Origin: Rhizohabitans arisaemae
Lineage (GTDB): Bacteria > Actinomycetota > Actinomycetes > Streptosporangiales > Streptosporangiaceae
DNA: 64,000 bases
Assembly: GCF_025996515.1 (NCBI RefSeq)
Contig: NZ_BLRH01000014.1
Span: forward strand, 124,001 to 188,000
Direction of reading: 5' to 3'
Part shown: positions 25,825-34,147 of the stretch, in pieces
Layout of the letters: every line of letters starts with the position of its first letter
Position numbering within the stretch: the stretch's first letter is position 1
Notes under the pieces: model-generated
Databases searched by the model: none
Told to the model about the DNA's origin: nothing
The model's input: only the letters and a program-made list of their open reading frames with translations
Made by a program: the position numbers and the translations under genes

Positions 25825-28149
25825 GTGTCGTACGCAGGATCCTCAGTCGACCCGCCGGACCCTTACGGGCAGTCGCCCGATGTCACGGGGAGTGGCCGCG
25901 GGCCGGGACCTGCGGAGGGGGACGGCTTCACCGCGTCGCCCCCGCGCGGTCGGGGCGACGACGGCCGGGAGCTCAGCCGGGGCCAGCAGCGGATCTCCCC
26001 CCACGAGGCGTGGGGTTCCCGGGACGTCGACGACACCGGTCCACAGACGGGTTGGATAGGGCATCTCCCTGCGATTGACGACACCGGTCCCCAGACCGGC
26101 TGGATCGGGCACATCCCTGCGATGCCTCCGACTCAGGAGGATCCCGCCACGAGCAAGGTCAACGGTCCGTCCGGTCCGATCGACCAGTGGAGCAGCCCGC
26201 CGACACCGGCTCCGCCGACACCGGCCGCCGCCGGCCCCTACGGGCCGGACCCGGGTGGGTGGCCGCCGGAGTCTCCCGGGCCGGCCACCGGTGCGTACGG
26301 CCGGCCGCATCCGACCCCGGAGCCGGCGGCCCCCGGCCCGTACGGCAGGCCGGATCGGCGCTGGGACGAGGCGCCAGGCCGTACGGCGGTCGCCTCGGAA
26401 CCCGGGTATCCGGTTTCCACCCCCGCCGTCGGCGGGCCGGGGGGAGCCGACCCCGTCGGCTCAGCCGGCGAAGGGCCGCCGGAGAGGCGGAAGTCGGTGC
26501 TGAAACTCGTCGCGCTGGGCGTGCTGGTCCTCGCCGTGCTGGCGTACGCCGTTCCGGCGGTGATCCTCTCCGGTGAGATCAGGCCGGGCACGAGCGTTGC
26601 CGGGATCGATATCGGTGGGATGACCAGGGCAGACGCCGAGGCGAAGATCCGTACCACGCTGAACGCCCGAATCCGCAAGGCCATCAGGGCCGAGGTGGGG
26701 AACAAGAAGTTCGAGCTGATCCCGGTGGACGTCGGGCTGACCTTCGACGTGGGGGCGATGCTGGAGGGAGCCGAAACCGGCTTCCCCGGCCCGGTGGCGG
26801 TCTTCGACGCCTTAACCGGAACCCGGACCCTCCCCCTCAAGGTGGACGTGGAGGAGCAGGCCCTGGACAGTGCCATCGCGACCGTGGCCGGGGCCGTCGA
26901 CCAGCGGGTGCGCGAGGGCTCCGTGCGCTTCAAAGGGACCGTTCCCGCCTCGGTGACGCCGCGGAACGGCAGGACCCTGGACCGCAAGGCGAGCGCGGAG
27001 GCGATCCGGGCGGCGTTCCTGGCGGGGAAGACCTCCGTGCGGTTGCCCACCGTCACGGTCCGCCCGAAGGTCTCCGCCGCGGAGGTGAAGCGGACCGTGG
27101 GTAAGATCGCCCCGGCTGCCGTCGCCGGCCCGATTACGCTGAAAAACGGCACCAAGTCAGCGGCACTCCAGCCGGCGGTCATCGCGGCGAACCTGGAGTT
27201 CGTCCCCGACGGGCAGGGCGGGCTGCGTCCTGAGTTCGACGGGAAGACGGCGGTCGAAGGCATCGGGACGAAGCTGGTCGACGCCGGTAAGGCCCCCAAG
27301 GACGCCACCTTCGACGTGGTGCGGGGGAAGCTGAAGTTCATCCCGGGCAAAAAGGGCCAGGGGGTGGACTCCGACAAGCTCTCCGCGTCCGTCGAGGAGC
27401 TCCTGGCCGAGGGCGGCGGCGGCCGTACGGTCGACGTGAAGCTCACCACCGTCGAGCCGAAGATCACCGACGAGGAGGTCAAGGGGCTCGGCATCAAGGA
27501 GAAGATCAGCGAGTTCACCTCGAACTACCCCTGCTGCGCGCCGCGGGTGAAGAACATCCACGCCATCGCCAAGATCCTGGACGGCTACGTCGTGCGGCCG
27601 GGGGAGACCTTCTCACTCAACGACATCGTGGGGGAGCGGGACACCGCCCGCGGCTTCGTGGAGGCGCCGATGATCGAGCGGGGCCGCTTGGTCAACAGCG
27701 TCGGCGGCGGTATCTCGCAGTTCGCGACCACGATGTTCAACGCGGTCTTCTTCGGCGGGCTGCAGTCGGTCCAGCACACCCCGCACGAGTTCTACATCTC
27801 CCGCTATCCGGCGGGCCGCGAGTCGACCGTCTCGTTCCCGCAGCCGGACTTCCGGTGGAAGAACGACTCCAAGTACGGCGTCCTGGTCAAGACCGGCGTC
27901 ACCGGTACGTCGGTCACCGTGCAGTTCTGGAGCACCAAGCGCTACGACATCGAATCAAAGAGCTCGGAAAGGTATAACGTCACCACTTTCGAGACAATTC
28001 GGGAGAGCGCCGACGACTGCATCCCGATGCCCGGCGCGCTGGGCTTCACCATCGACGTCTGGCGGATCTTCAAACAGAACGGGCGGGAGATCAAGCGGCA
28101 GCAGTTCCACACCGTCTACAAGCCGGAGATCAAGCTGATCTGCGAGTGA
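25825..28149 (+). CDS. VanW-family, peptidoglycan-associated membrane protein
   Basis: The 774-residue protein has a long proline- and glycine-rich cytoplasmic N-terminus (1-220), one transmembrane helix (about 225-249) and a large extracellular part. The latter has two repeated regions resembling the peptidoglycan-binding PG_binding_4/YoaR domain (GTSVAGIDIGGMTRADAEAKI first) and a VanW domain at about 575-700 (RPGETFSLNDIVGER, VGGGISQFATTMFNAVFFGG). The family is envelope-associated and its exact function is unsettled. Residues 69-100 are an exact-phase 16-residue tandem repeat. GTG 25825 follows GGAGGGAC. The next gene starts 26 bp later. Confidence 0.9.
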   Translation: MSYAGSSVDPPDPYGQSPDVTGSGRGPGPAEGDGFTASPPRGRGDDGRELSRGQQRISPHEAWGSRDVDDTGPQTGWIGHLPAIDDTGPQTGWIGHIPAMPPTQEDPATSKVNGPSGPIDQWSSPPTPAPPTPAAAGPYGPDPGGWPPESPGPATGAYGRPHPTPEPAAPGPYGRPDRRWDEAPGRTAVASEPGYPVSTPAVGGPGGADPVGSAGEGPPERRKSVLKLVALGVLVLAVLAYAVPAVILSGEIRPGTSVAGIDIGGMTRADAEAKIRTTLNARIRKAIRAEVGNKKFELIPVDVGLTFDVGAMLEGAETGFPGPVAVFDALTGTRTLPLKVDVEEQALDSAIATVAGAVDQRVREGSVRFKGTVPASVTPRNGRTLDRKASAEAIRAAFLAGKTSVRLPTVTVRPKVSAAEVKRTVGKIAPAAVAGPITLKNGTKSAALQPAVIAANLEFVPDGQGGLRPEFDGKTAVEGIGTKLVDAGKAPKDATFDVVRGKLKFIPGKKGQGVDSDKLSASVEELLAEGGGGRTVDVKLTTVEPKITDEEVKGLGIKEKISEFTSNYPCCAPRVKNIHAIAKILDGYVVRPGETFSLNDIVGERDTARGFVEAPMIERGRLVNSVGGGISQFATTMFNAVFFGGLQSVQHTPHEFYISRYPAGRESTVSFPQPDFRWKNDSKYGVLVKTGVTGTSVTVQFWSTKRYDIESKSSERYNVTTFETIRESADDCIPMPGALGFTIDVWRIFKQNGREIKRQQFHTVYKPEIKLICE
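26029..26124 (+). repeat. Tandem 48-bp coding repeat in the VanW gene
   Basis: Two adjacent 48-bp units (26029-26076 and 26077-26124) encode DDTGPQTGWIGHLPAI and DDTGPQTGWIGHIPAM. The copies differ at several bases, mostly silent, so the peptide is better conserved than the DNA. It lies in the cytoplasmic disordered tail. Confidence 0.85.
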
Positions 28150-28175
28150 ACCGGTCACCCCGTAGGGTCGTCACC

Positions 28176-29084
28176 ATGAAGATCTGGGTTCCCGAGCGGT
28201 CGTTCGCCCGAATCCTGAGCGAGCTTCCCGGAGTCGAGTGCGTGGTCTTCGACGGCTCCGGGGAGGTTCCGCCGGGGATCGAGGACGTGGAGATCTGGGT
28301 GCCTCCGCTGACCCCCTTGCCCGACACCCCCGGGCTGCTGCGCCGGATGAAGGGCCTCAGGCTTCTGCAGACCGTGACGGCCGGGGTCGAGGCCTATCGG
28401 CCGTACCTGCCGCCGGGGGTGCCGCTTTGCAACGCCCGGGGCGCGCACGACGCCGGCACCGCGGAGTGGGTCGTGGGGGCGATCCTGGCGACGGTGCGGG
28501 GAATCCCGGGCTTCACCGACGATCAGCGGGCCGGGCGCTGGAACTACCACCCGACCAAGGCGCTGGCCGATTCGACGGTGCTCATCGTCGGCTACGGGTC
28601 CATCGGCGCCGCCGTGGAGCGGCGGCTGGCGGGGTTCGAGGTGCGGACGGTACGGCTGGCGCGGACCGCGCGTGCGGGGGTGCACGGCGAGAGCATGCTC
28701 CCCGAGCTCCTCCCGGAGGCCGACGTGGTCGTGCTCCTGGTCCCCGCCACCGCCTCGACCCGGCGGATGGTGGACGCCGGATTCCTGGCCAGGATGAAGG
28801 ACGGCGCGCTCCTGGTCAACGCGGCCAGGGGGTCGGTCGTGGACACCCACGCCCTGGTGGCCGAACTCACCACCGGGCGGCTCACCGCGGCGCTGGACGT
28901 CACCGACCCCGAGCCGCTGCCCGAGGGGCATCCGCTGTGGAGTGCGCCCGGAGTGCTGATCACCCCGCATGTGGCGGGGAGCACCCCGGCCTCGTGGCGT
29001 CGTATTCAGCGGCTCGTCCGGGATCAGGTCGAGCGCCGGTTGGCCGGCGAGCCGCTCCACAACGTCATCACCGGCGCCTACTAG
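28176..29084 (+). CDS. D-isomer-specific 2-hydroxyacid dehydrogenase
   Basis: The 302-residue NAD(P)-binding oxidoreductase has the Rossmann motif GYGSIGAAVE near residue 148. The catalytic arginine is in LVNAARGSVVDTHALV, the glutamate in DVTDPEPLPEGHPLW and the histidine in LITPHVAGSTPAS. It reduces a 2-keto acid or oxidises a D-2-hydroxy acid; substrate is not evident. ATG 28176 is chosen; a GTG at 28146 overlapping the VanW stop is in frame but less like family N-termini. A terminator follows at once. Confidence 0.9.
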   Translation: MKIWVPERSFARILSELPGVECVVFDGSGEVPPGIEDVEIWVPPLTPLPDTPGLLRRMKGLRLLQTVTAGVEAYRPYLPPGVPLCNARGAHDAGTAEWVVGAILATVRGIPGFTDDQRAGRWNYHPTKALADSTVLIVGYGSIGAAVERRLAGFEVRTVRLARTARAGVHGESMLPELLPEADVVVLLVPATASTRRMVDAGFLARMKDGALLVNAARGSVVDTHALVAELTTGRLTAALDVTDPEPLPEGHPLWSAPGVLITPHVAGSTPASWRRIQRLVRDQVERRLAGEPLHNVITGAY

Positions 29085-29105
29085 CCCGGACGGCCCGCCG
29101 CCCTG

Positions 29106-29138
29106 CCCCACAGGTCACTCGACCCCTGTGGGGTTTCC
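29106..29138 (+). terminator. Intrinsic terminator after the dehydrogenase gene
   Basis: CCCCACAGG at 29106-29114 pairs perfectly with CCTGTGGGG at 29125-29133, followed by TTTCCTT. Confidence 0.85.
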
Positions 29139-29431
29139 TTATTGTGCAGAAATATCAACAGTCACTCCAATATCTCAATTTAAATATGCCTGTTTATCTC
29201 TAAATTACAGAGTCATACCTTCTATTGACTTTGAGTCATATCAGTAGTCAACTCCTATCACGGCCGATATGTAGTGTCCCGTATCCAGTCCGTTACCTCG
29301 AACGTGTGCCCCCGTTCGCGCCGATGGCGCGCGTTCGAGACGGGTCCCACCCCCCAACTCGACGACATCGGGCCGTCCCGGAGGAGACCTCTGCGGGATG
29401 TCGTCGCTCCAGGAGAAGAAGGAGTATCTGC
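29139..29431 (+). promoter_or_regulatory. AT-rich upstream region of the metalloprotease gene
   Basis: The first 140 bases are strikingly AT-rich for this genome (AATTTAAATATGCC, GTTTATCTCTAAATTAC). GAGTCATA occurs twice, at 29210 and 29233, and TTGACT at 29225 is mirrored by AGTCAA at 29246. This could be a promoter with activator sites, a curved segment or a foreign insertion. No gene is seen. AAGGAG at 29419 is the ribosome-binding site of the protease. Confidence 0.5.
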
Positions 29432-30976
29432 GTGAGAAGAAATGCCGCGTTTGGCCTCGTGGCGGCAGCCACGGGGATCGTCGTGGCGCTCTCCGCGACC
29501 ACAGCCGTCGCGAGCGCACCAAAAGCCTCGTCACCGGAAGACCTCAAGGCCCTCGCCGTTCAGTCGGCCGAGCGAATGATCGCGGCCGACCCCGCGCCCC
29601 TCCACCTCACCGCCAAGGACGCCGTGCAGCGGCTGAGCGTCGTGAGCGAGCTGGGGATCCAGTACGTCTCCTACGGCCGGACCCACGCCGGCTTGCCGGT
29701 CTACGGCGGCGACTTCGTGATCGCCACGGACTCCGCGGGGACGGTCGTCGCCACCTCCGTCAACCAGACCCAGACGCTCGACGTGGCCACCACGGCGAAG
29801 CTCACCCCGGCCGAGGCCGCCAAGATCGCCCGTGCTCAGGTGTTCAAGGCGGGCTTCAGCACGGCACCCGAACTCACGATCATGGCCGAGGGCTCCGGGC
29901 GGCTCGCCTACAAGGTCGTCGTCAGCGGGCAGCGGGGCGGGAACGAGAGCATCCTGCACGTCTACGTGGACGCGCTCACCGGAGAGATCGCCGAGGCGGA
30001 CGACCTGGTGAAGGCCGGGAACGGCAACAGCTTCTACCACGGCCCCGTCGTCTTCAACACCACTCCCTCCTACTCCATGCAGGACTCGACCCGGCCCGGC
30101 CTGCGCTGCGGCGGCCAGAACGGCGTGACCTTCACCGGCCCCGACGACAACTGGGGCAACGGGGTCGGCAACAACCTGGAGACCGCCTGCGTCGACGGCA
30201 TGTACGCCGCCGGCAAGCAGTGGGACATGCTGCGGAACTGGCTCGGCCGCAACGGCGTCAACGGCACCGGCGGCACCTTCCCGATGCGGGTGGGCCTCAA
30301 CCAGGCGAACGCGTTCTGGAACGGCAGCTACACCAACTACGGCCGCTCCTCCAACGGCGCCCGCCACGCCGCCGCGATGGACGTCGTCGCGCACGAGTAC
30401 GGCCACGCGATCTTCCAGACCACCCCGGGCGGCTCCACCGGCAGCAACGAGAAGGGCGGCCTGAACGAGTCCACCGGTGACATCTTCGGCGCGCTGACCG
30501 AGTTCTACACCAACGAGCCGGCGATCTACGACCCGCCGGACTACGACGTCGGCGAGGAGGTCAACCTGGTGGGTTCCGGTCCGATCCGCCGGATGCACCA
30601 GCCCTCGCTGATCTCCGGGCACCCCAACTGCTACTCGGCCTCGACGCCGACCCTCGGCGTGCACGCCATGGCCGGGGTGCAGAACCACTGGTTCTACCTG
30701 CTCGCCGCGGGCAGCGCCCCCGGTGGCGGCCTGCCCAACAGCCCGACTTGCAACGGCACCTCCATCGCCGGTCTGGGCATCCAGAAGGCCGGTCGGATCT
30801 TCATGGGCACGCTCAACCTGAAGACCGCGACCTGGACCCACGCCCGCGCCCGCGCGGCCTCCCTCCAGGCCGCGAAGGCGATCTTCGCTCCGTCCTGCGT
30901 CGAGCACGCCCGGGTCAAGGCGGCCTGGAACGCGGTGAGCGTCGGGGCCGTCGCGGGTGAGGTGACCTGCCCGTAG
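29432..30976 (+). CDS. Secreted M4-family (thermolysin-like) zinc metalloprotease
   Basis: The 514-residue preproenzyme has a Sec signal peptide (VRRNAAFGLVAAATGIVVAL, probable cut after TTAVASA), an FTP-type propeptide to about residue 190 and a catalytic domain. The zinc motif HEYGH is at 321-325, with the third ligand glutamate in NESTGDIFGAL near 345. A downstream histidine in GVHAMAGVQNHWFYLLA fits the transition-state residue region. It would be an exported, self-processed protease. GTG 29432 is set by AAGGAG seven bases before. The product lacks the extra C-terminal domains of some relatives. Confidence 0.94.
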   Translation: MRRNAAFGLVAAATGIVVALSATTAVASAPKASSPEDLKALAVQSAERMIAADPAPLHLTAKDAVQRLSVVSELGIQYVSYGRTHAGLPVYGGDFVIATDSAGTVVATSVNQTQTLDVATTAKLTPAEAAKIARAQVFKAGFSTAPELTIMAEGSGRLAYKVVVSGQRGGNESILHVYVDALTGEIAEADDLVKAGNGNSFYHGPVVFNTTPSYSMQDSTRPGLRCGGQNGVTFTGPDDNWGNGVGNNLETACVDGMYAAGKQWDMLRNWLGRNGVNGTGGTFPMRVGLNQANAFWNGSYTNYGRSSNGARHAAAMDVVAHEYGHAIFQTTPGGSTGSNEKGGLNESTGDIFGALTEFYTNEPAIYDPPDYDVGEEVNLVGSGPIRRMHQPSLISGHPNCYSASTPTLGVHAMAGVQNHWFYLLAAGSAPGGGLPNSPTCNGTSIAGLGIQKAGRIFMGTLNLKTATWTHARARAASLQAAKAIFAPSCVEHARVKAAWNAVSVGAVAGEVTCP

Positions 30977-30999
30977 CCGAACCGATTGATCGAACCGGG

Positions 31000-31045
31000 C
31001 TCCCCGCTCGGATCGGTGACCTTGCGGTCCCGATCCGGCGGGGAG
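31000..31045 (+). terminator. Intrinsic terminator after the metalloprotease gene
   Basis: CTCCCCGC, a bulged T, then CGGATCGG pairs with CCGATCCG and GCGGGGAG ending at 31045, followed by TTTC. This is a 16-bp stem with one bulge. Confidence 0.85.
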
Positions 31046-31296
31046 TTTCGGTCTGCCGGTGGGGCTTTCACCACCCCCAAGGGAGATAAAAGTCGCCCAT
31101 CGGTGACGAGGTAGGGACGGAAGGACTCCCGACCGTGGCTGTGTCGTGACCTTGAGTGCGTACCGTAATCATTACCGTTGACCCGCATGTCCGTGCCCGC
31201 GACTCCGGACCAACGGGGTATCGGTTATCAGATCGGTGACGACTCCGGCAATGGAGCCGCGACGTCGTGGAGAGAGCGCGAGACTAAGCGCCATGA

Positions 31297-33957
31297 ATGG
31301 ACGAGACCATCATGATCGGCAGGCGTGACTTCCATGTCCCGCTGGCCGCCGCGGCCGGACTCGGCGCGGCGGGGTTGCTCGGCGTGCTCGCCGCCGGCGG
31401 TGTGACACCGGGTGTCCTGTTTCTCGCCGGGCTGCTCTCGTCCTTCTCGCTGTTCGTGTTCGCCACCCGGGTCTCCACGCCCCGCCGGGCCGCCCTGCGG
31501 TGGCTGGGCGCGGGTGTGCTCGCCTGGGCCGGCGCGATCGGGGTCAGGATCTCGATGCCCGCGCTGGACCGGGCGGCCTCGGTCTCCTACTCCGATCTCT
31601 TCCTCCTCGCCGCCACGGTGCTTCTCGCCGTCGGGTGCGTCCGGGCCAGGGCCCGCCCCATCGCGTTGAGCAGGGTTCTGCGGCACCTGGCCGACTCCTA
31701 TCTCTGCATGGCGGGTCTCTTCCTGATCGTCTGGGTGATCTGGCTCGGCGAGCCCTACGCGGAGTCCGGGGAAACCCCCGGCGGGTTCCTGCTCAAGATG
31801 TCGCTCCCGCTGATCGGGCTGATCGTGACGTGCGGGGTCGCCCCGCTGGTCCTCGCCGGGCGGACCACGGCCGCCGCGCTTGGCGGATTGGTCTGCCTGG
31901 CCGCGCTCACCCTCACCGAGGCCGTGCTGGTGGTGACGCGTCTCACCGCGGGCACCGCCGTCCCGCCGGGCGCCGCGGCGCCGGGGGCGCTCACCCTGAT
32001 CGCCTTCCTTCTCCTCGCGGTGGCCCCGTGGAACGGCCGGCTGGTCCGGCACACCCACCCGATCCGGCGCTCGCTGATCGCGATCCTGCCCCCGGTCACC
32101 GTCGGGGGAGCCACCGTGGTGCTCACGTGGAGCGCGCTGGCCGGCCCCGGCCACCGGGTGGCGGCGGTCGTCCCGATCCTGGCGGCCTCGGTGGTGCTGC
32201 TGCTCCTGTCCCGGTTCTTCCTGCTGCTCGCGTCGACGGTACGGCTGCGCAGGGGGGTGGCGAGCGGGGAACGGCACCTGCGGGAACTCGCCGAGAGCAC
32301 CGGCGACCTCGTGCTCGTCGCCGACTACGAGGGCGTCGTCCGGGAGGCGAGCGCCGGGGTGACCCGGACCTACGGCTACGATCCCGCCGAGCTCGTCGGG
32401 CGTCCGATGGCCGAGTTCGTGCACCCCGAGGACGTCCCGGACATCGAGGCCGCCCTGCGCGCCTTCGCCGAGTACGAGGCCGGCCGGTCGGATGCGGGCG
32501 CGGGGGGCGGGCCGACCCGGGTCTGCAAGGTCTCCTGCCGGGTCAGGGCCAGCGACGGCACCTGGCGGCCCACCGAGTCGGTCGCCACCGGGTACCCGGG
32601 GCGGGAGTTCGTGATCATCACGGCGCGCGACGTCGCCGAACAGGAGGCCCTCCGGCGCCAGGTCACCCACCTGACCTTCCACGACGGCATCACCGGCCTG
32701 CCCAACCGGGCCTACTTCGAGGAGCGCACCCGCGACGTGCTGGAACGGCGCCCTTCCCAGGTCGCCGTGGTCTTCCTCGACCTGGACGGGTTCACCGCGG
32801 TGAACGACTCGGTGGGACACGCGAGCGGCGACTACCTGCTCGGCCAGGCGGCGCGGCGACTCCGCGCGGCCGTACAGCCCCAGGACACCCTGGTCCGCTG
32901 GGGCGGCGACGAGTTCGCGGTCCTGGTGGACGCGCACGGCGTCGTCGACCTCGCCGAGCGGCTGGTCCGGACGGTGTCGTCGGACCCGTTCCGCGTCGCC
33001 GAACGGGACATCGCGCTCACCGCGTCCGTGGGGGTCGCCTTCGCGGAGGAGGGCATCGCGCCGGGGGATCTGATCCGCAACGCCGACGTCGCGATGGCCC
33101 GGGCCAAGGAGCTGGGCGGGCGCCGCGTCGAAGTCTTCGCCGCGCACATGCACGCCGACGTGGTCCGGCGGCTGGAACTCGCCGCCGACCTGCAGCGCGC
33201 GCTGTCGGAGAACCAGTTCAGCGTGGAGTACCAGCCGGTGGTCGACCTGGCCACCTCCCGGGTGATCGCGGTGGAGGCGCTGGCCCGCTGGTGGCGGGGG
33301 AGCGGGTTCGTCCCGCCGGAGCAGTTCCTCGGGCTCGCCGAGGACACCGGGTTGATCGTTCCGCTGAGCGAGCGGATCCTGCGGGACGCCTGCCGGGAGG
33401 TCGCCGCCTGGCGGGCCTCGTCGTGGGAGATCGGGCTCTGCCTCAACCTGTCCGCGCGGCAGATCCGGTCGCCCAGGTTCGTCGAGACCGTCGCCTCGGC
33501 TCTGGCGGAGAGCGGGCTCCCGCCGAGCGCGCTCACCCTGGAGGTCATCGAGGAGATGCTGGTCGAGGACTCCGAGGAGATCGTCGCCAGGCTGTCCGAC
33601 CTGCGGGCCATGGGGATCCGCCTGGCGATCGACGACTTCGGCACCGGGTACGCCTCACTCGCCTACCTGCGCCAGCTCCCGGTGGACATGATCAAGATCG
33701 ATCCCTCGTTCGTGGCGGGGCTCGGCACCGACGAGACACTGACCCTGCTGACCCAGACGATTGTCCGCCTGGGACACGAGCTCGGGCTTATCGTGGTGGC
33801 CGAGGGTATTGAGCGTCCCGAACAGCTTGAGCTGCTCAAGGAGCTGGGGTGCACCCGAGGGCAGGGCTTCCTCGTGGCGCGTCCCATGGCGCCCAGGCGG
33901 GTCGAGACGCTCATCGAGTCGAGTCTGTCCACCTGTCCGATCCAGACGGCCAGCTGA
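31297..33957 (+). CDS. Membrane PAS-GGDEF-EAL cyclic-di-GMP protein
   Basis: The 886-residue protein has about eight hydrophobic segments up to residue 310, then a PAS sensor domain (RELAESTGDLVLVADYEGVV onward, about 325-450). A GGDEF domain follows ([25 protein letters not shown]), then an EAL domain (VEALARWW, NLSARQIR, LEVIEEML, IDDFGTGYASL, VDMIKIDPSFV, VAEGIERPEQ, RGQGFLVARP). Both catalytic motifs are intact. A homologue sits before ilvB in Streptomyces, from memory. The start is uncertain: ATG 31297 and ATG 31312 both lack a strong ribosome-binding site. It ends 87 bases before the ilvB leader peptide. Confidence 0.9.
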   Translation: MDETIMIGRRDFHVPLAAAAGLGAAGLLGVLAAGGVTPGVLFLAGLLSSFSLFVFATRVSTPRRAALRWLGAGVLAWAGAIGVRISMPALDRAASVSYSDLFLLAATVLLAVGCVRARARPIALSRVLRHLADSYLCMAGLFLIVWVIWLGEPYAESGETPGGFLLKMSLPLIGLIVTCGVAPLVLAGRTTAAALGGLVCLAALTLTEAVLVVTRLTAGTAVPPGAAAPGALTLIAFLLLAVAPWNGRLVRHTHPIRRSLIAILPPVTVGGATVVLTWSALAGPGHRVAAVVPILAASVVLLLLSRFFLLLASTVRLRRGVASGERHLRELAESTGDLVLVADYEGVVREASAGVTRTYGYDPAELVGRPMAEFVHPEDVPDIEAALRAFAEYEAGRSDAGAGGGPTRVCKVSCRVRASDGTWRPTESVATGYPGREFVIITARDVAEQEALRRQVTHLTFHDGITGLPNRAYFEERTRDVLERRPSQVAVVFLDLDGFTAVNDSVGHASGDYLLGQAARRLRAAVQPQDTLVRWGGDEFAVLVDAHGVVDLAERLVRTVSSDPFRVAERDIALTASVGVAFAEEGIAPGDLIRNADVAMARAKELGGRRVEVFAAHMHADVVRRLELAADLQRALSENQFSVEYQPVVDLATSRVIAVEALARWWRGSGFVPPEQFLGLAEDTGLIVPLSERILRDACREVAAWRASSWEIGLCLNLSARQIRSPRFVETVASALAESGLPPSALTLEVIEEMLVEDSEEIVARLSDLRAMGIRLAIDDFGTGYASLAYLRQLPVDMIKIDPSFVAGLGTDETLTLLTQTIVRLGHELGLIVVAEGIERPEQLELLKELGCTRGQGFLVARPMAPRRVETLIESSLSTCPIQTAS

Positions 33958-34044
33958 GCTGCCACGCCGGGTCGGCGTCTTGAATCGTGAGACATCCGTC
34001 TCGTGAAGTTGACGTGTCGCCTCACATCGGCCAAGGTGGTTGAC

Positions 34045-34092
34045 ATGCATCTCAGTGGGATTCTCGTAGTACTTGGCTGGCGCGCGGGCTAG
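34045..34092 (+). CDS. ilvB leader peptide (attenuation peptide)
   Basis: A 15-codon gene encodes [22 protein letters not shown] stands a few bases before the ATG. Six codons are Leu, Ile or Val, five of them consecutive (ATT CTC GTA GTA CTT, 34060-34074), several using triplets that are rare in a 70% GC genome. This is the form of the branched-chain leader known ahead of ilvB in actinomycetes. Slow reading when Ile, Leu or Val is short would stall the ribosome before the terminator at 34114. Confidence 0.9.
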   Translation: MHLSGILVVLGWRAG

Positions 34093-34147
34093 CCGAGTCA
34101 ACGAGTCCTGCGCGCCCCTCACCGCCGAAGGCGGAGGGGCCTTTTTT
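34079..34147 (+). promoter_or_regulatory. ilvB attenuator: antiterminator and terminator hairpins
   Basis: The terminator pairs GCCCCT (34114-34119) and CCGCC (34122-34126) with GGCGG (34130-34134) and AGGGGC (34135-34140), followed by six T (34142-34147) that run into the ilvB ATG. An alternative 10-bp stem pairs 34079-34088 (GGCGCGCGGG, end of the leader gene) with 34107-34116 (CCTGCGCGCC, one G-U) and would take three bases of the terminator arm. A ribosome stalled on the Ile-Leu-Val codons leaves this stem free; one at the stop codon hides it. The terminator 3' arm also contains GGAGGGG, the only good ilvB ribosome-binding site. Confidence 0.85.
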
